Assembly (NCBI GenBank): GCA_040772905.1
Contig: JAXGXJ010000011.1
Span: forward strand, 1-64,000
Direction: 5' to 3'
DNA: 64,000 bases
Source: JAXGXJ01 sp040772905
Lineage (GTDB): Bacteria > Actinomycetota > Thermoleophilia > RBG-16-64-13
Shown: positions 43,793 to 53,071 of the stretch, piece by piece
Layout: each line of letters starts with the position of its first letter
Numbering within the stretch: position 1 is the stretch's first letter
The notes under the pieces: model-generated
The model's input: only the letters and a program-made list of their open reading frames with translations
Databases searched by the model: none
What the model was told of the DNA's origin: nothing
Translations under genes and position numbers: made by a program

Positions 43793-44326
43793 GTGCGTCT
43801 GGCGACGTTCACGCATGATGACTTCACCGACCTCATCGAAGCGGTGGAGGATGCCCGCTGTCTGCTGCAGTGGGCGGGGCCGGAGTATCGCTATCCCTTG
43901 AACGAGACCCAGCTGGAGCGGACCCTGCGCCAGGGACAGGGGCCTCTGGCCTCTCTGCTGGCGTACAAGGCGGTACTGACCGACACCGGCGAGACGGTGG
44001 GGCACGCGCAGCTCATGGGTATCGACCGCGTCACTTCCACCGCGACGCTGGGCCGCGTGCTCGTCTTCCCGGCGTGGCGCGGGCGAGGGCTGGGACGAGC
44101 CCTGGTGCGCCTGGTCCTGGGGGAGGCCTTCGACCATCTTGGTCTGGAGTTGGTCATCCTGCACGTGTTCGCGTTCAACCGGCCGGCGGTGGCCACGTAC
44201 CGTGGGGTGGGCTTCACGGTCCGACCGGGTGGGCCGGGCGTGCGCATGTACGAGGGCGAAGTCTGGGAGGTCCTGCGCATGGGTCTCACCCGAGAGGAGT
44301 GGTCGCGGTCGCTCAAGAGCGGGTGA
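43793..44326 (+). CDS. GNAT-family N-acetyltransferase
   Basis: Acetyl-CoA-dependent transferase of about 177 residues. Motif A is LGRVLVFPAWRGRGLGRALVRLVLGEAF, with R-G-R-G-L-G binding the CoA pyrophosphate, and motif B is LHVFAFNRPAVATYRGVGF. The substrate is unknown. GTG 43793 has GGAG six bases upstream; GTG 43760, closer to the murJ stop, is an in-frame alternative. It is convergent with the HDAC-like gene. Confidence 0.82.
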   Translation: MRLATFTHDDFTDLIEAVEDARCLLQWAGPEYRYPLNETQLERTLRQGQGPLASLLAYKAVLTDTGETVGHAQLMGIDRVTSTATLGRVLVFPAWRGRGLGRALVRLVLGEAFDHLGLELVILHVFAFNRPAVATYRGVGFTVRPGGPGVRMYEGEVWEVLRMGLTREEWSRSLKSG

Positions 44327-44374
44327 CGGCCGGCCGGTGGCCGGACGGTGGGCGGAGCCGCAGCAGGCGCGAGG

Positions 44375-45289
44375 TCAGTCGACCGCCGCGGCGATGGTGA
44401 GACGATGCAGGGCCACGAGGCCGGCTCTGTCGAGACCGCTGCCGAGGTAGCCACCGGCGAGGACGAAGGCTATCGGGACTCCCTGGACCCGCGCCCAGTC
44501 GAATACCATCCGCTCCCGTGCCGCCAGGATTTCCGCTGTGATGCCGGCTAGACCGCCCGGTGAACCTTGATGCGGGTCCATACCGGCGTTGTAGAGGCAG
44601 AGGGGGCGGCCCGGCCCGTCTGGCCGGTCCGGGTGGTAGCGCGCGGCCTCGTCGAGGCCGCGCGCGATCTCGTGCAGATAGTCGTCGCCGCGCTGCACCA
44701 GGCTGAACCACAGCCGCCCCTCGCTGCGCTCGCGCAACGCGTCGGGGTAGTAGTCGAAGCTGTTGACGGCCACGTCCACCTGGCGGATGCGTTCGTCCTC
44801 TGCGACGAGCGAGGCGGTGCCGCCCCCGCAATGCGCGTCGAAGTCCAGGATGAGCACCGACGAAGCCCCCGCAGCCAAGGCTTCCCGGGCGGCGATCACC
44901 AGGCCGTTGAAGGTGCAGTACCCGGCCCCGATGTCCCGGCGCGCGTGATGCAGCCCACTCGACAGCGAGCCGGCGACTCCCCTCTGGAGGGCGCTAAGCG
45001 CGGCCGCCACGGCACCACCGTTCGAGGAGAGCACCATCGGCCACAGACCCGGGTCCCACGTGAAGCCCTGCGACTCGGCAAGGTGGCGGGGCGCGCCATC
45101 CCGGATCGCGCGGATGTACTCAGGATCGTGTACCTGCGCCACCTGTTCCCACGTGATCGGCTGCGGCTCCACGAGGTCCACCCCCCCGATAGGGTCGGCC
45201 AAGAGTGAGTCCGCCACCCAAGCGGCTTTGCGCGTGGTCTCGAAAGAGTAGGCAGAGCCTGTGTACTCGGGGCTGTAGTAGAGCTCCAC
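44375..45289 (-). CDS. Histone-deacetylase-family amidohydrolase
   Basis: A zinc deacetylase of the arginase/HDAC fold (304 residues), related to bacterial AcuC and polyamine deacetylases. The zinc and catalytic residues are visible: GLHHARRDIGAGYCTFNG (tandem His), LILDFDAHCGGGTAS (D-x-D-x-H), and NAGMDPHQ (Asp). VLAGGYLG carries the C-terminal Gly-Gly-Tyr motif. The substrate could be an acetylated protein such as acetyl-CoA synthetase, or a polyamine; nothing nearby decides this. It ends in convergent orientation with the GNAT gene. Confidence 0.88.
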   Translation of the reverse strand: MELYYSPEYTGSAYSFETTRKAAWVADSLLADPIGGVDLVEPQPITWEQVAQVHDPEYIRAIRDGAPRHLAESQGFTWDPGLWPMVLSSNGGAVAAALSALQRGVAGSLSSGLHHARRDIGAGYCTFNGLVIAAREALAAGASSVLILDFDAHCGGGTASLVAEDERIRQVDVAVNSFDYYPDALRERSEGRLWFSLVQRGDDYLHEIARGLDEAARYHPDRPDGPGRPLCLYNAGMDPHQGSPGGLAGITAEILAARERMVFDWARVQGVPIAFVLAGGYLGSGLDRAGLVALHRLTIAAAVD

Positions 45290-45304
45290 TCACACTCCTC
45301 AAGC

Positions 45305-46084
45305 TCAGAACGCGCTGGGGAACAGGCCTCCGTCCATGAGGATGTTCTGGCCGGTCACGTAACTCGCGTGACTGCTGCAGAGGAAGGCGCACATGTGCCC
45401 GAACTCGGATACGTCGCCGAAGCGTTTCGCCGGGACGGACGCCTCCCACTGGCGCGCGATGTCGTCTGCAGAGGAACCCGTGCGCTCAGCCGAAGCCACG
45501 AACCCTGCCCGCAGGCGCTCGGTGTCGAAGTAGCCGGGCAGTAGGTTGTTGATGGTGACGTTCTTGTGGGCCACGGAGCGCGCCACGCCGGCCACGAACC
45601 CGGTGAGGCCGGCGCGGGCGCCACTCGAGAGGTCCAGTCCGGGCAGAGGCATCTTGACGCCGATGGAGGTGATGTTGACGATGCGCCCGAATCCCCTGGT
45701 CGTCATCCCGTCGATGACCGCCTGGATGAGTTCGATGGGCGTGATCATGTTCATCCTCACGCCGTCCATGAGCGCGTCGTGGTCGAGGGCGCGGAAATCG
45801 CGAAAGGGGGGACCGCTGTTGTTGTTGACCAGGATGTCGGGCTCCGGACAGGCGGTCAATAGGGCTGACCGGCCGTCAGGGGTGCCCACGTCTGCAGCCA
45901 CCGGGGTCACGTCGACTCCCGTGGTCCGCCGGATGTGATCCGCCGTCGCCTCGAGGACCTCCGCGTCTCGACCGTTGATGATCAGCGCTACGCCGGCCTC
46001 AGCCAGCGCCTGTGCACAGGCGCGCCCGAGCCCCCGGCTGGACGCGCAGACGATGGCCTTTCTACCGCGGATGCCTAGATCCAT
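45305..46084 (-). CDS. Short-chain dehydrogenase-like protein lacking the catalytic Tyr/Lys
   Basis: A Rossmann-fold SDR of 259 residues. The cofactor motif is ASSRGLGRA and NNNSGPP is the NNAG equivalent. At the catalytic site, where SDRs have YxxxK, this protein has LDLSSGARAGLTGF; the Tyr and Lys are replaced by Ser and Arg, although the Ser of NITSIG remains. It may be an unusual SDR subfamily (many of these read S-x-G/A-A-R-A-G) or a non-catalytic protein. GGAGGCGG precedes the ATG. It is upstream of and cooriented with the HDAC-like gene. Confidence 0.85.
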   Translation of the reverse strand: MDLGIRGRKAIVCASSRGLGRACAQALAEAGVALIINGRDAEVLEATADHIRRTTGVDVTPVAADVGTPDGRSALLTACPEPDILVNNNSGPPFRDFRALDHDALMDGVRMNMITPIELIQAVIDGMTTRGFGRIVNITSIGVKMPLPGLDLSSGARAGLTGFVAGVARSVAHKNVTINNLLPGYFDTERLRAGFVASAERTGSSADDIARQWEASVPAKRFGDVSEFGHMCAFLCSSHASYVTGQNILMDGGLFPSAF

Positions 46085-46340
46085 GTCCGCCTCCGATGAA
46101 TACTCTTCGCTGCGCAGGTCTGTTGACGGCGCGCCACACGCCTTAGGCCCATGCGTGCTCTAACGATACCGCCGACGGTCGGGAGTGACACTCCGGTGCC
46201 GGCTCCGACGTCGCCCCGTTCAGCTGCAGCCGGGGCGATCCGGCACTTCAACCCACGGCACGCCGACGCCTTCGGTGCCACCGACGATCTGAGGGTGACA
46301 CCAGCAGCTCCCGCACCCGTCCCAGTCCGCCCCTTTCCGC

Positions 46341-46356
46341 TAGAATACTTCCCCTC
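46341..46356 (+). promoter_or_regulatory. Predicted -10 of a leaderless lepA mRNA
   Basis: TAGAAT (46341-46346) lies 10 bases before the lepA ATG with no Shine-Dalgarno between them. The upstream 46085-46340 region contains no other gene. Confidence 0.5.
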
Positions 46357-48177
46357 ATGGGACGCTTCGACCACATCCGCAACTTCTCCATCATCGCCCA
46401 TATCGATCATGGGAAATCGACGCTGGCCGACCGCATCCTGCAGATCACCAACACGGTGGCCGAGCGCGAGATGCGCGAGCAGATGCTCGACCGCATGGAC
46501 TTGGAGCGCGAGCGGGGCATCACCATCAAGGCTCAGGCCGTGCGCATCTACTACAAAGCCGAGGATGGGCACGAGTATCAATTCAACCTCATCGACACGC
46601 CGGGGCACGTGGACTTCACCTACGAGGTGTCGCGCAGCCTGGCCGCCTGCGAAGGCGCCATCCTGGTGGTGGACGCCACACAGGGGGTGGAGGCGCAGAC
46701 GCTGGCCAATACCCTGCTGGCGCTGGAGAACGACCTCGAGATCATCCCTGTGCTCAACAAGATCGACCTGCCCGGTGCCGAGCCCGAGAAACGGGCCGAG
46801 GAGATCGCTCAGGTCATAGGCTGCGCGCGGGCCGACATCCTGCAGATCTCGGCCAAGACAGGCGAGGGCGTGCCGGCGGTGTTGGAGGCGGTGGTCAACC
46901 GCATCCCGCCCCCACAGGGAGACTTGGAGGCCTCACCACGGGCGCTCATCTTCGATTCGGTGTACGACCAGTATCGGGGTGTGGTGGCCTTCGTGCGTGT
47001 GCGCGACGGCCGCTTCCGCAAAGACGACGCTCTCCTCGCCATGGCTACGCAGCGGCGCAGCGAGATCGAGGAAGTGGGCATCTTCAGCCCCGACATGCTC
47101 AAGACCGACGTGCTGAGCGCGGGTGAGGTGGGTTACATCATTCCCGGCATCAAAGAAGTAGCCGACCTGCGCGTGGGTGACACGCTCACCAGCGCCCGCA
47201 GGCCGGCGGCCGAGCCGCTGCCCGGCTATCGTGAGATCACGCCCATGGTGTTCTGCGGGCTGTTCCCTATCGACGGCGAGGACTATCCCGACCTGCGCGA
47301 CGCCTTGGAGAAGCTCAAGCTCAACGACGCTTCTCTGTTCTACGAACCGGAGACGTCCAAAGCGCTCGGTTTCGGCTTCCGCTGCGGCTTCTTGGGTCTG
47401 CTCCACATGGAGATCATCCGCGAACGTCTGGAGCGCGAGTTCGGGCTCGACCTGTTGGCCACCACGCCCAATGTGCGCTACGAGATCCAGATGGTCACCG
47501 GCGAGGTGCTCTCCATCAGCAATCCCGTTGACTTTCCCGAATCCGGCTCCATCCAGGAGGTGCGGGAGCCCTACATCTCCGCCAGCATACTGGTCCCGGC
47601 CGAGTTCGTGGGCCCGGTCATGGAGTTGTGCAACGACAAGCGCGGGCGCTTCATGCATATGGAATATCTCACCTCTGAGCGCGTGCGTCTGGAATACGAC
47701 CTGCCTTTGGCCGAGATCGTGCTCGACTTCTTCGACCTTCTCAAGACTCGCAGCCGGGGCTACGCCAGCTTGGATTACGAACTCAAGGATTACGAACCGG
47801 GTGACCTGGTGCGGCTCGACATCCGCATCGCCGGCGACATCGTGGATGCACTGAGCCTCATCGTGCACGAGGATCGGGCCTACGCCATCGGGCGGGGTCT
47901 GGCCGAGCGCCTGCGCAAGCAGATCCCCCGGCAGATGTTCGAGGTGGCCATCCAGGCGGCGGTGGGCAGCCGCATCATCGCCCGCGAGACGGTGGCTCCG
48001 CTGCGCAAGGACGTGCTGGCCAAGTGCTACGGCGGCGACATCACCCGCAAGCGGAAGCTGCTGGAGAAGCAGAAGGCGGGTAAGAAACGCATGAAGATGG
48101 TGGGAACGGTGGAGATACCGCAGGAGGCATTCTTGGCCGTACTCGATCTCGGTGGACCCAAGGAGGCCAAGAAGTGA
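46357..48177 (+). CDS. lepA: Elongation factor 4 (LepA)
   Basis: Ribosome-associated GTPase (606 residues) affecting initiation and elongation under stress. GTP motifs: AHIDHGKSTLADRIL (G1), DTPGHVDF (G3), NKIDLPGA (G4). The C-terminal domain is typical (YGGDITRKRKLLEKQKAGKKRMK). The mRNA is probably leaderless. The last bases overlap a small membrane-protein gene (GTGA), suggesting cotranscription with hemW and hrcA downstream. Confidence 0.97.
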   Translation: MGRFDHIRNFSIIAHIDHGKSTLADRILQITNTVAEREMREQMLDRMDLERERGITIKAQAVRIYYKAEDGHEYQFNLIDTPGHVDFTYEVSRSLAACEGAILVVDATQGVEAQTLANTLLALENDLEIIPVLNKIDLPGAEPEKRAEEIAQVIGCARADILQISAKTGEGVPAVLEAVVNRIPPPQGDLEASPRALIFDSVYDQYRGVVAFVRVRDGRFRKDDALLAMATQRRSEIEEVGIFSPDMLKTDVLSAGEVGYIIPGIKEVADLRVGDTLTSARRPAAEPLPGYREITPMVFCGLFPIDGEDYPDLRDALEKLKLNDASLFYEPETSKALGFGFRCGFLGLLHMEIIRERLEREFGLDLLATTPNVRYEIQMVTGEVLSISNPVDFPESGSIQEVREPYISASILVPAEFVGPVMELCNDKRGRFMHMEYLTSERVRLEYDLPLAEIVLDFFDLLKTRSRGYASLDYELKDYEPGDLVRLDIRIAGDIVDALSLIVHEDRAYAIGRGLAERLRKQIPRQMFEVAIQAAVGSRIIARETVAPLRKDVLAKCYGGDITRKRKLLEKQKAGKKRMKMVGTVEIPQEAFLAVLDLGGPKEAKK

Positions 48178-48515
48178 CCCCCGAGTACATCGTGCTCGGC
48201 GTGCTGCTGGTGATCATGGGCCTTGTCCAGACTTGGCTGCGGCATGGGCCGGGTGGCCGTGCCCTGCGCTCGGGGCAGCGCGATGTCGGCGATCTCTCGG
48301 GCGGGACCGACGAAACCGGGACCGGCGTCGGTCGAGGTACTCAGGAGCTCGAGGATGAGGGGTACGGAGCGGACGGGCGTCTGAAGCAGGTGGATGTCAC
48401 CGCCGGCGGCCGCGTGCGCAGCGGTCGCGTGTGGGAGGGCTGGACCGCCATCATGGGCGGAGTGGGCGTCATCCTGGGCATCGTCTTGATCGTCCTGGGG
48501 GTACTGGGACGGTAG
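48174..48515 (+). CDS. Small two-helix membrane protein of unknown function
   Basis: Not recognised. A 113-residue protein with a membrane helix at each end (EYIVLGVLLVIMGLVQTWL and AIMGGVGVILGIVLIVLGVLG) and a hydrophilic, Gly/Asp-rich middle. GTG 48174 overlaps the lepA stop, and the reading frame is consistent with high-GC coding bias. Its location between lepA and hemW gives no functional hint. The 101-base gap to hemW has no other visible feature. Confidence 0.65.
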   Translation: MTPEYIVLGVLLVIMGLVQTWLRHGPGGRALRSGQRDVGDLSGGTDETGTGVGRGTQELEDEGYGADGRLKQVDVTAGGRVRSGRVWEGWTAIMGGVGVILGIVLIVLGVLGR

Positions 48516-48616
48516 GGCAGGTGTCCGGTCGGCCGCGAGGTCCGGCGCGACGGCGGATTCGGCGGCTGCGCAGGCGACCGGGTCGGCGCCCCGCGGGAAT
48601 CTGGGGCCAATGAGTC

Positions 48617-49810
48617 ATGAGGCATCTCTACGCACACATCCCCTTCTGCCGCTCGCGCTGTAGCTACTGTGATTTCGCCGCCGAGGCCTTGGGGCCGCAT
48701 CTGCGTGCAGGACGAGTGGCTGCATACCTCACGGCGTTGCGTACGGAACTCGATCGGCACCTGGAGCTGTTGACCTTGCCGCTCGAGACCATCTATGTGG
48801 GGGGCGGCACGCCCACGGCGCTGCCGCACGACGGCCTGCTGGAGTTGGTGACCCACCTGGCCTCTCTGCAAAGGAGGCCTTCGGATGACGAGCCCGACAG
48901 CGCCGCTGCTGTCGCCGCCGCCGTCTCCGGAGCGGTCCCTCGGCTGGGCCCGGGAGCGCGTCCGGAGTTCACGCTGGAGGCCAATCCCGGCACTATCGAC
49001 GCTACCTTGTTGGCCGCGCTGGCCGAGGCGGGCGTGACGAGGCTGTCGCTGGGCGTGCAGTCCTTCTCCCCGGCACTGCGGGCCGCGCTGGGCCGCCGGG
49101 TGACACAGGACGAGATCGACTCCGCGCTGGCCGCCATACATACCGTGGACTGGCGGGAGTGGAACCTGGACCTCGTGTTCGGCATACCTGGGCAGGACTG
49201 GGCTGCAGCCGTCGCTGACCTCGAGGCCGCCGTGAGCGCGTCGCCGGCCCACATCTCGTTGTATGACCTTACCTACACACCGGATTACGCTGCTGCCGTG
49301 GATCGCCGGTCGGGGGCGGCCGCCCGCGGGGCGGCCGCCGCCTTCTCCGAGGAGCACTACGCGATCGCGGTCCGGTTTCTGGAGACGGCCGGGTACCGGC
49401 GCTACGAGGTCTCCAACTTCGCTCTTCCCGGACACGAATGCCGGCACAATCTGGCCTATTGGCAGGGGGAAGACTACGTGGGCCTGGGAGCGGCGGCGGT
49501 CTCCACGTACGGAAGGCGGCGTCGCACCAACCCGGCCACCGTGTCGGCGTACCTGGAAGGGGAGCCACCCGAAGAGGAGCATCTCAGCGATGTCACGCGC
49601 ACGTGGGAGCGCGCCATGTTGGGTCTCCGCACGGCCGAAGGCGTCGACGAGTCTGATGTCGCTCAAGCGCTCGACCAAGGGGCCATCGAGCGGCTCCTGG
49701 CTCAAGGGTGTCTAGAGAGGTGCTGTGGTAAACTGCGCGTGAATCCAGGGTTTATGGACGTCAACAGCAGTGTGTTGGCGGCCCTTCTGGTGACTCCTTA
49801 TGGTGACTGA
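48617..49810 (+). CDS. hemW: Radical SAM heme chaperone HemW
   Basis: HemW (HemN/CPO3-like) protein of 397 residues that binds heme and inserts it into respiratory enzymes. The radical SAM 4Fe-4S motif is C-R-S-R-C-S-Y-C (CX3CX2C, residues about 11-18), followed by IYVGGGTPTAL and LGVQSFSPALRAALGR. The C-terminus resembles HemW (GHECRHNLAYWQGEDYVGLGAAAVSTY) more than true coproporphyrinogen dehydrogenase, whose Cys pattern is CX3CX2CXC. It starts right after an upstream stop. Confidence 0.9.
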   Translation: MRHLYAHIPFCRSRCSYCDFAAEALGPHLRAGRVAAYLTALRTELDRHLELLTLPLETIYVGGGTPTALPHDGLLELVTHLASLQRRPSDDEPDSAAAVAAAVSGAVPRLGPGARPEFTLEANPGTIDATLLAALAEAGVTRLSLGVQSFSPALRAALGRRVTQDEIDSALAAIHTVDWREWNLDLVFGIPGQDWAAAVADLEAAVSASPAHISLYDLTYTPDYAAAVDRRSGAAARGAAAAFSEEHYAIAVRFLETAGYRRYEVSNFALPGHECRHNLAYWQGEDYVGLGAAAVSTYGRRRRTNPATVSAYLEGEPPEEEHLSDVTRTWERAMLGLRTAEGVDESDVAQALDQGAIERLLAQGCLERCCGKLRVNPGFMDVNSSVLAALLVTPYGD

Positions 49811-49828
49811 GCTCTACAGTCGCAGGCG

Positions 49829-50869
49829 ATGGCACTCACAGAAAGACAACGCACCATCCTGAACGCAGTCACCGAGCGCTACATCGGCTCGGGCTGCCCC
49901 GTGCCCTCCAAAGAACTGGCCGGGGCGGCAGGACTCAAGGTGTCGTCGTCCACGGTGCGGAACGAACTCGCGGTGTTGGAGGACAAGGGGTACCTCACGC
50001 ATCCCCATACCTCGGCCGGTCGCATCCCCACCGACCTGGGCTACCGCGAGTACGTGGATCAACTCATCAGCGGCGCAGTCCGCCCGGGCCGCCCTGCGCA
50101 CGGCGCACTCCCCGCCATAGTTCACCAGGACCTGGCGGGGGAGATCGACATCGCACTGCAGCGCGCCACTGAGGCCATGTCTCGGGCCACCAACCTGCTG
50201 GCTTTGGCTTTGGCTCCGCGCATGAGCGGAGCTCGTCTCTGCCACGTGGAGCTGCTCACCCTGCATCCACACGAGCTCATGTACGTGTTCATCGTGTCCA
50301 CGGGAAACGTCATGAAGGGCGTCATCGAATGGTCGGGACCCATCGATCCCGGGCTGGTGGAATGGGCGCGCACCTACCTGAACGAGACCCTGAACGACCA
50401 CGCGCTCACCACGCGGCTCATCCGGCGCTCGCTCGAGAACCCCGAGTTGAGTGTCAGCGAGTCGGAGTTCCTGCGCGGGCTGGCCCCGGCGTTCGAGCGA
50501 CTGGTGGACGAGCAGGAGACGGAGGAGATGTTCGTGGGCGGCACGTCGCGCCTGCTGGCCGAGCCGCGACTGCAGGATGTGGGCTCCTTGCGCGAACTGC
50601 TGCAGTTGTTGGAGGAGCGCTTCCTGCTGTTGCGGGTCCTTCGTACCGCCCTGGGCAGCGGCACGGTGGTGGTGCGCATCGGCAGCGAGCATGAGGCCAC
50701 CGCGCTGCAGCCCTTCTCGGTGGTCGCCGCCAGCTACGGTCTTCCCCAGCGTCGCCTGGGGACGGTGAGCCTGGTCGGACCCACCCGCATGGATTACGAG
50801 ACCGCCATCGCCACGGTGCGCGAGACGGCTCAGTTGTTGTCTGGACTGGTCGGAGAGCGATACGAATGA
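49829..50869 (+). CDS. hrcA: Heat-inducible transcription repressor HrcA
   Basis: Winged-helix repressor of the CIRCE heat-shock regulon (346 residues). The N-terminus MALTERQRTILNAVTERYIGSGCPVPSKELAGAAGLKVSSSTVRNELAVLEDKGYLTHPHTSAGRIPTDLGYREYVD is the HrcA winged helix, and the C-terminal GTVSLVGPTRMDYETAIATV is characteristic. No obvious CIRCE inverted repeat (TTAGCACTC-type) is seen upstream in the window. It overlaps dnaJ by ATGA. Confidence 0.95.
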   Translation: MALTERQRTILNAVTERYIGSGCPVPSKELAGAAGLKVSSSTVRNELAVLEDKGYLTHPHTSAGRIPTDLGYREYVDQLISGAVRPGRPAHGALPAIVHQDLAGEIDIALQRATEAMSRATNLLALALAPRMSGARLCHVELLTLHPHELMYVFIVSTGNVMKGVIEWSGPIDPGLVEWARTYLNETLNDHALTTRLIRRSLENPELSVSESEFLRGLAPAFERLVDEQETEEMFVGGTSRLLAEPRLQDVGSLRELLQLLEERFLLLRVLRTALGSGTVVVRIGSEHEATALQPFSVVAASYGLPQRRLGTVSLVGPTRMDYETAIATVRETAQLLSGLVGERYE

Positions 50870-52014
50870 AACGTGACTACTACGAGGTACTGGGTGTCTC
50901 TCGCGATGCCGACACCCAACAGATCAAGAAGGCTTACCGGAAGCTCGCCCGCCAGCACCATCCCGACGTGAACAACCACGATCCCGATTGTGAGGAGAAG
51001 TTCAAGGAGGCCACCGAAGCGTACGAAGTGCTGTGCGACGATGAGAAGCGCAGCGTGTACGACCGTTTCGGTCATGACGGCCTGCGCCGCGGCCCCGGGG
51101 GGCCGGGCGGCGGGTTCGACGGCTTCGCCGGTTTCGGCGACATCTTCGAGAACATCTTCAGCTCCTTCGGCGGTGGCGGCTTCGGCGGATTCGGGGGTGG
51201 GTTCGGGGGTCGACCGGCGGGTCCCGCGCGGGGCGACGATCTGGCTGTCGACGTTGAACTCACTCTGGAAGAGGCCGCGTTCGGCGTGGAGAAAGAGATC
51301 ACGTTCAAGGCCTTGAGCAGTTGTGATGCGTGCGAGGGCGTCGGTACCACCGATCCGGACTCGATCAAGACCTGTCCGCACTGCGGAGGCAGCGGTCGGG
51401 TGCGGACCGTGCGCCAGACCATGTTGGGCCAGTTCGTGCAGACGGCGGTGTGTCTGCAGTGCTCGGGCAGCGGCAGGATCATCGAGGCGCCTTGCGGCGA
51501 GTGCGGGGGCGCGGGGCGCAAGGTGGCCGAGCGCAAGGTCACCGTGCGCATCCCAGGGGGTATCGACAACGGTCAGCGGGTGCGGGTGAGCGGGCGCGGG
51601 GGCGCCGGCGAGCGCGGGGCTGCAGCCGGCGATCTCTACGTGCGTGTAGCCGTGGCGCCGCACGATCTCTTCGAGCGCCGGGACGACGATATCCTCTACC
51701 AGGTCGATCTGACCATGGCACAGGCGGCGTTGGGGGCCACCCTCACGGTCCCCACGTTGGAGGGCGAGGAGGAGATGGTCTTCGAGCCCGGCACGCAGCC
51801 GGGAGAGGTGAGGATCATGCGGGGCAAGGGCGTCAAGCATCTCAACGGCCTGGGGCGGGGGAACCAGGAAGTCATGGTGCGGGTGTTGGTGCCGCACGAT
51901 CTGGACGAGCAGCAGCGCCAGTTGCTGATGGATTTCGACGCGTCCTGCGGGCCGGACAACTATGCTGCGCGGCCTGATGGGGTGTTCAGCCGTCTGCGCA
52001 GTCTTTTCCGATGA
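50866..52014 (+). CDS. dnaJ: Chaperone protein DnaJ
   Basis: Hsp40 cochaperone of 382 residues. J domain (1-70) with HHPDVN, a Gly/Phe-rich region (about 75-120), a zinc domain with four Cys motifs (CDACEGVG, CPHCGGSG, CLQCSGSG, CGECGGAG), and the C-terminal substrate-binding domains. The hrcA-dnaJ-prmA arrangement with ATGA overlaps on both sides supports an operon. dnaK and grpE are elsewhere. Confidence 0.96.
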   Translation: MKRDYYEVLGVSRDADTQQIKKAYRKLARQHHPDVNNHDPDCEEKFKEATEAYEVLCDDEKRSVYDRFGHDGLRRGPGGPGGGFDGFAGFGDIFENIFSSFGGGGFGGFGGGFGGRPAGPARGDDLAVDVELTLEEAAFGVEKEITFKALSSCDACEGVGTTDPDSIKTCPHCGGSGRVRTVRQTMLGQFVQTAVCLQCSGSGRIIEAPCGECGGAGRKVAERKVTVRIPGGIDNGQRVRVSGRGGAGERGAAAGDLYVRVAVAPHDLFERRDDDILYQVDLTMAQAALGATLTVPTLEGEEEMVFEPGTQPGEVRIMRGKGVKHLNGLGRGNQEVMVRVLVPHDLDEQQRQLLMDFDASCGPDNYAARPDGVFSRLRSLFR

Positions 52015-53069
52015 ACCCGGTCGGCTCCAGCACGGAGCCTCTCGACACCGGCGGGCGCGATCGTGCGCTGGCTGTGATCGTGCCTCAAGCCTACGCCGAG
52101 CAGGTCGGCGCCGTGCTCATGGAGGCTTTCGGGTCTTTCCAGGAGGTGCCGCTCCCTGCCTCACACGCCGCCGACGGTGAAGCCGACGCCCGGGTGCGGC
52201 TGGTCTTCTATCCCGACACCGCCGGGGAACGATCGGGTGGGCGGCTGGTCGAGATCGACAAGAGTGTTGACGCCAGGGAGGCCGGTGAGACGGTCGACGC
52301 CGACGAGGTCGTCCGGTTCCCTTCTTGCCAGGACGTGCTCGCGCTGCTCCCCGAGGAGATGCGCGGCCCCGGCGTGGTGGAGGTGGAGACGGCCGAGGTG
52401 GAGCGTGATTGGGTGGACGGCTGGAAGGACCATTTCCAGCCCATCCTCATCGGTGGGGTGCGCGTCCGCCCCCCGTGGGAGCCGGCGCTGGAGACCTCCG
52501 TCGACGGGTCTGCTGAGGGACCGGTGGAGGTGGTGATCAACCCCGGGCTGGGGTTCGGCACCGGACTTCATCCCACGACGCGGGGGACACTGCGACTGGT
52601 GCAGGACGAGCCGCCCGGCGGCCCGCTGGTGGACGTGGGTACGGGATCGGGGGTGCTGGCCATCGCGGCCGCGAAGTCGGGCTGGGCTCCCGTAGTGGCA
52701 TTTGACAACGATCCCGTGGCCCTGATCTCGGCGCGGGAGAACGTCGAAGTCAACGGTGTGGCTACCGTGGTGACCGTGCTGCAGGCGGGTGTGGAAGAGC
52801 TGATGCCGGAGTGGTCGCGTGAGGCGACCGTCCTTGCCAACATGACCTTGGAGCCGGTGCTGACTCTGCTGGGCCGCCTGAAGGCGGCCGGCCCGCAGGG
52901 CCGGCCGCGCCGCCTGGTGGTGTCGGGCATCCTGGCGGGCGCGCAGGAGCGGCAGCTCCTGCGCGCCGCCACAGAGGCGGGCTTCATTCCGGGCCGCCGG
53001 GTGTACGAGACGGAGTGGGTGAGCCTGGTCCTCGTCCCCGCCGCGTCGGGGCGGACTGCGCGGGACTAG
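52011..53069 (+). CDS. prmA: Ribosomal protein L11 methyltransferase
   Basis: SAM-dependent methyltransferase of 352 residues that trimethylates ribosomal protein L11. Motifs: PGLGFGTGLHPTT (PrmA-specific), VDVGTGSGVLAIAAAK (SAM binding), DNDPVALISARENVEVNG, and ANMTLEPVL. The N-terminal part carries an extra low-complexity stretch. Start and stop overlap dnaJ and rnr closely. Confidence 0.92.
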   Translation: MNPVGSSTEPLDTGGRDRALAVIVPQAYAEQVGAVLMEAFGSFQEVPLPASHAADGEADARVRLVFYPDTAGERSGGRLVEIDKSVDAREAGETVDADEVVRFPSCQDVLALLPEEMRGPGVVEVETAEVERDWVDGWKDHFQPILIGGVRVRPPWEPALETSVDGSAEGPVEVVINPGLGFGTGLHPTTRGTLRLVQDEPPGGPLVDVGTGSGVLAIAAAKSGWAPVVAFDNDPVALISARENVEVNGVATVVTVLQAGVEELMPEWSREATVLANMTLEPVLTLLGRLKAAGPQGRPRRLVVSGILAGAQERQLLRAATEAGFIPGRRVYETEWVSLVLVPAASGRTARD

Positions 53070-53071
53070 CG

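Noticed and set aside
49700..49828. Possible CIRCE element upstream of hrcA
   Set aside because: No TTAGCACTC-N9-GAGTGCTAA-like inverted repeat could be found in the region; most of it is the coding end of hemW.
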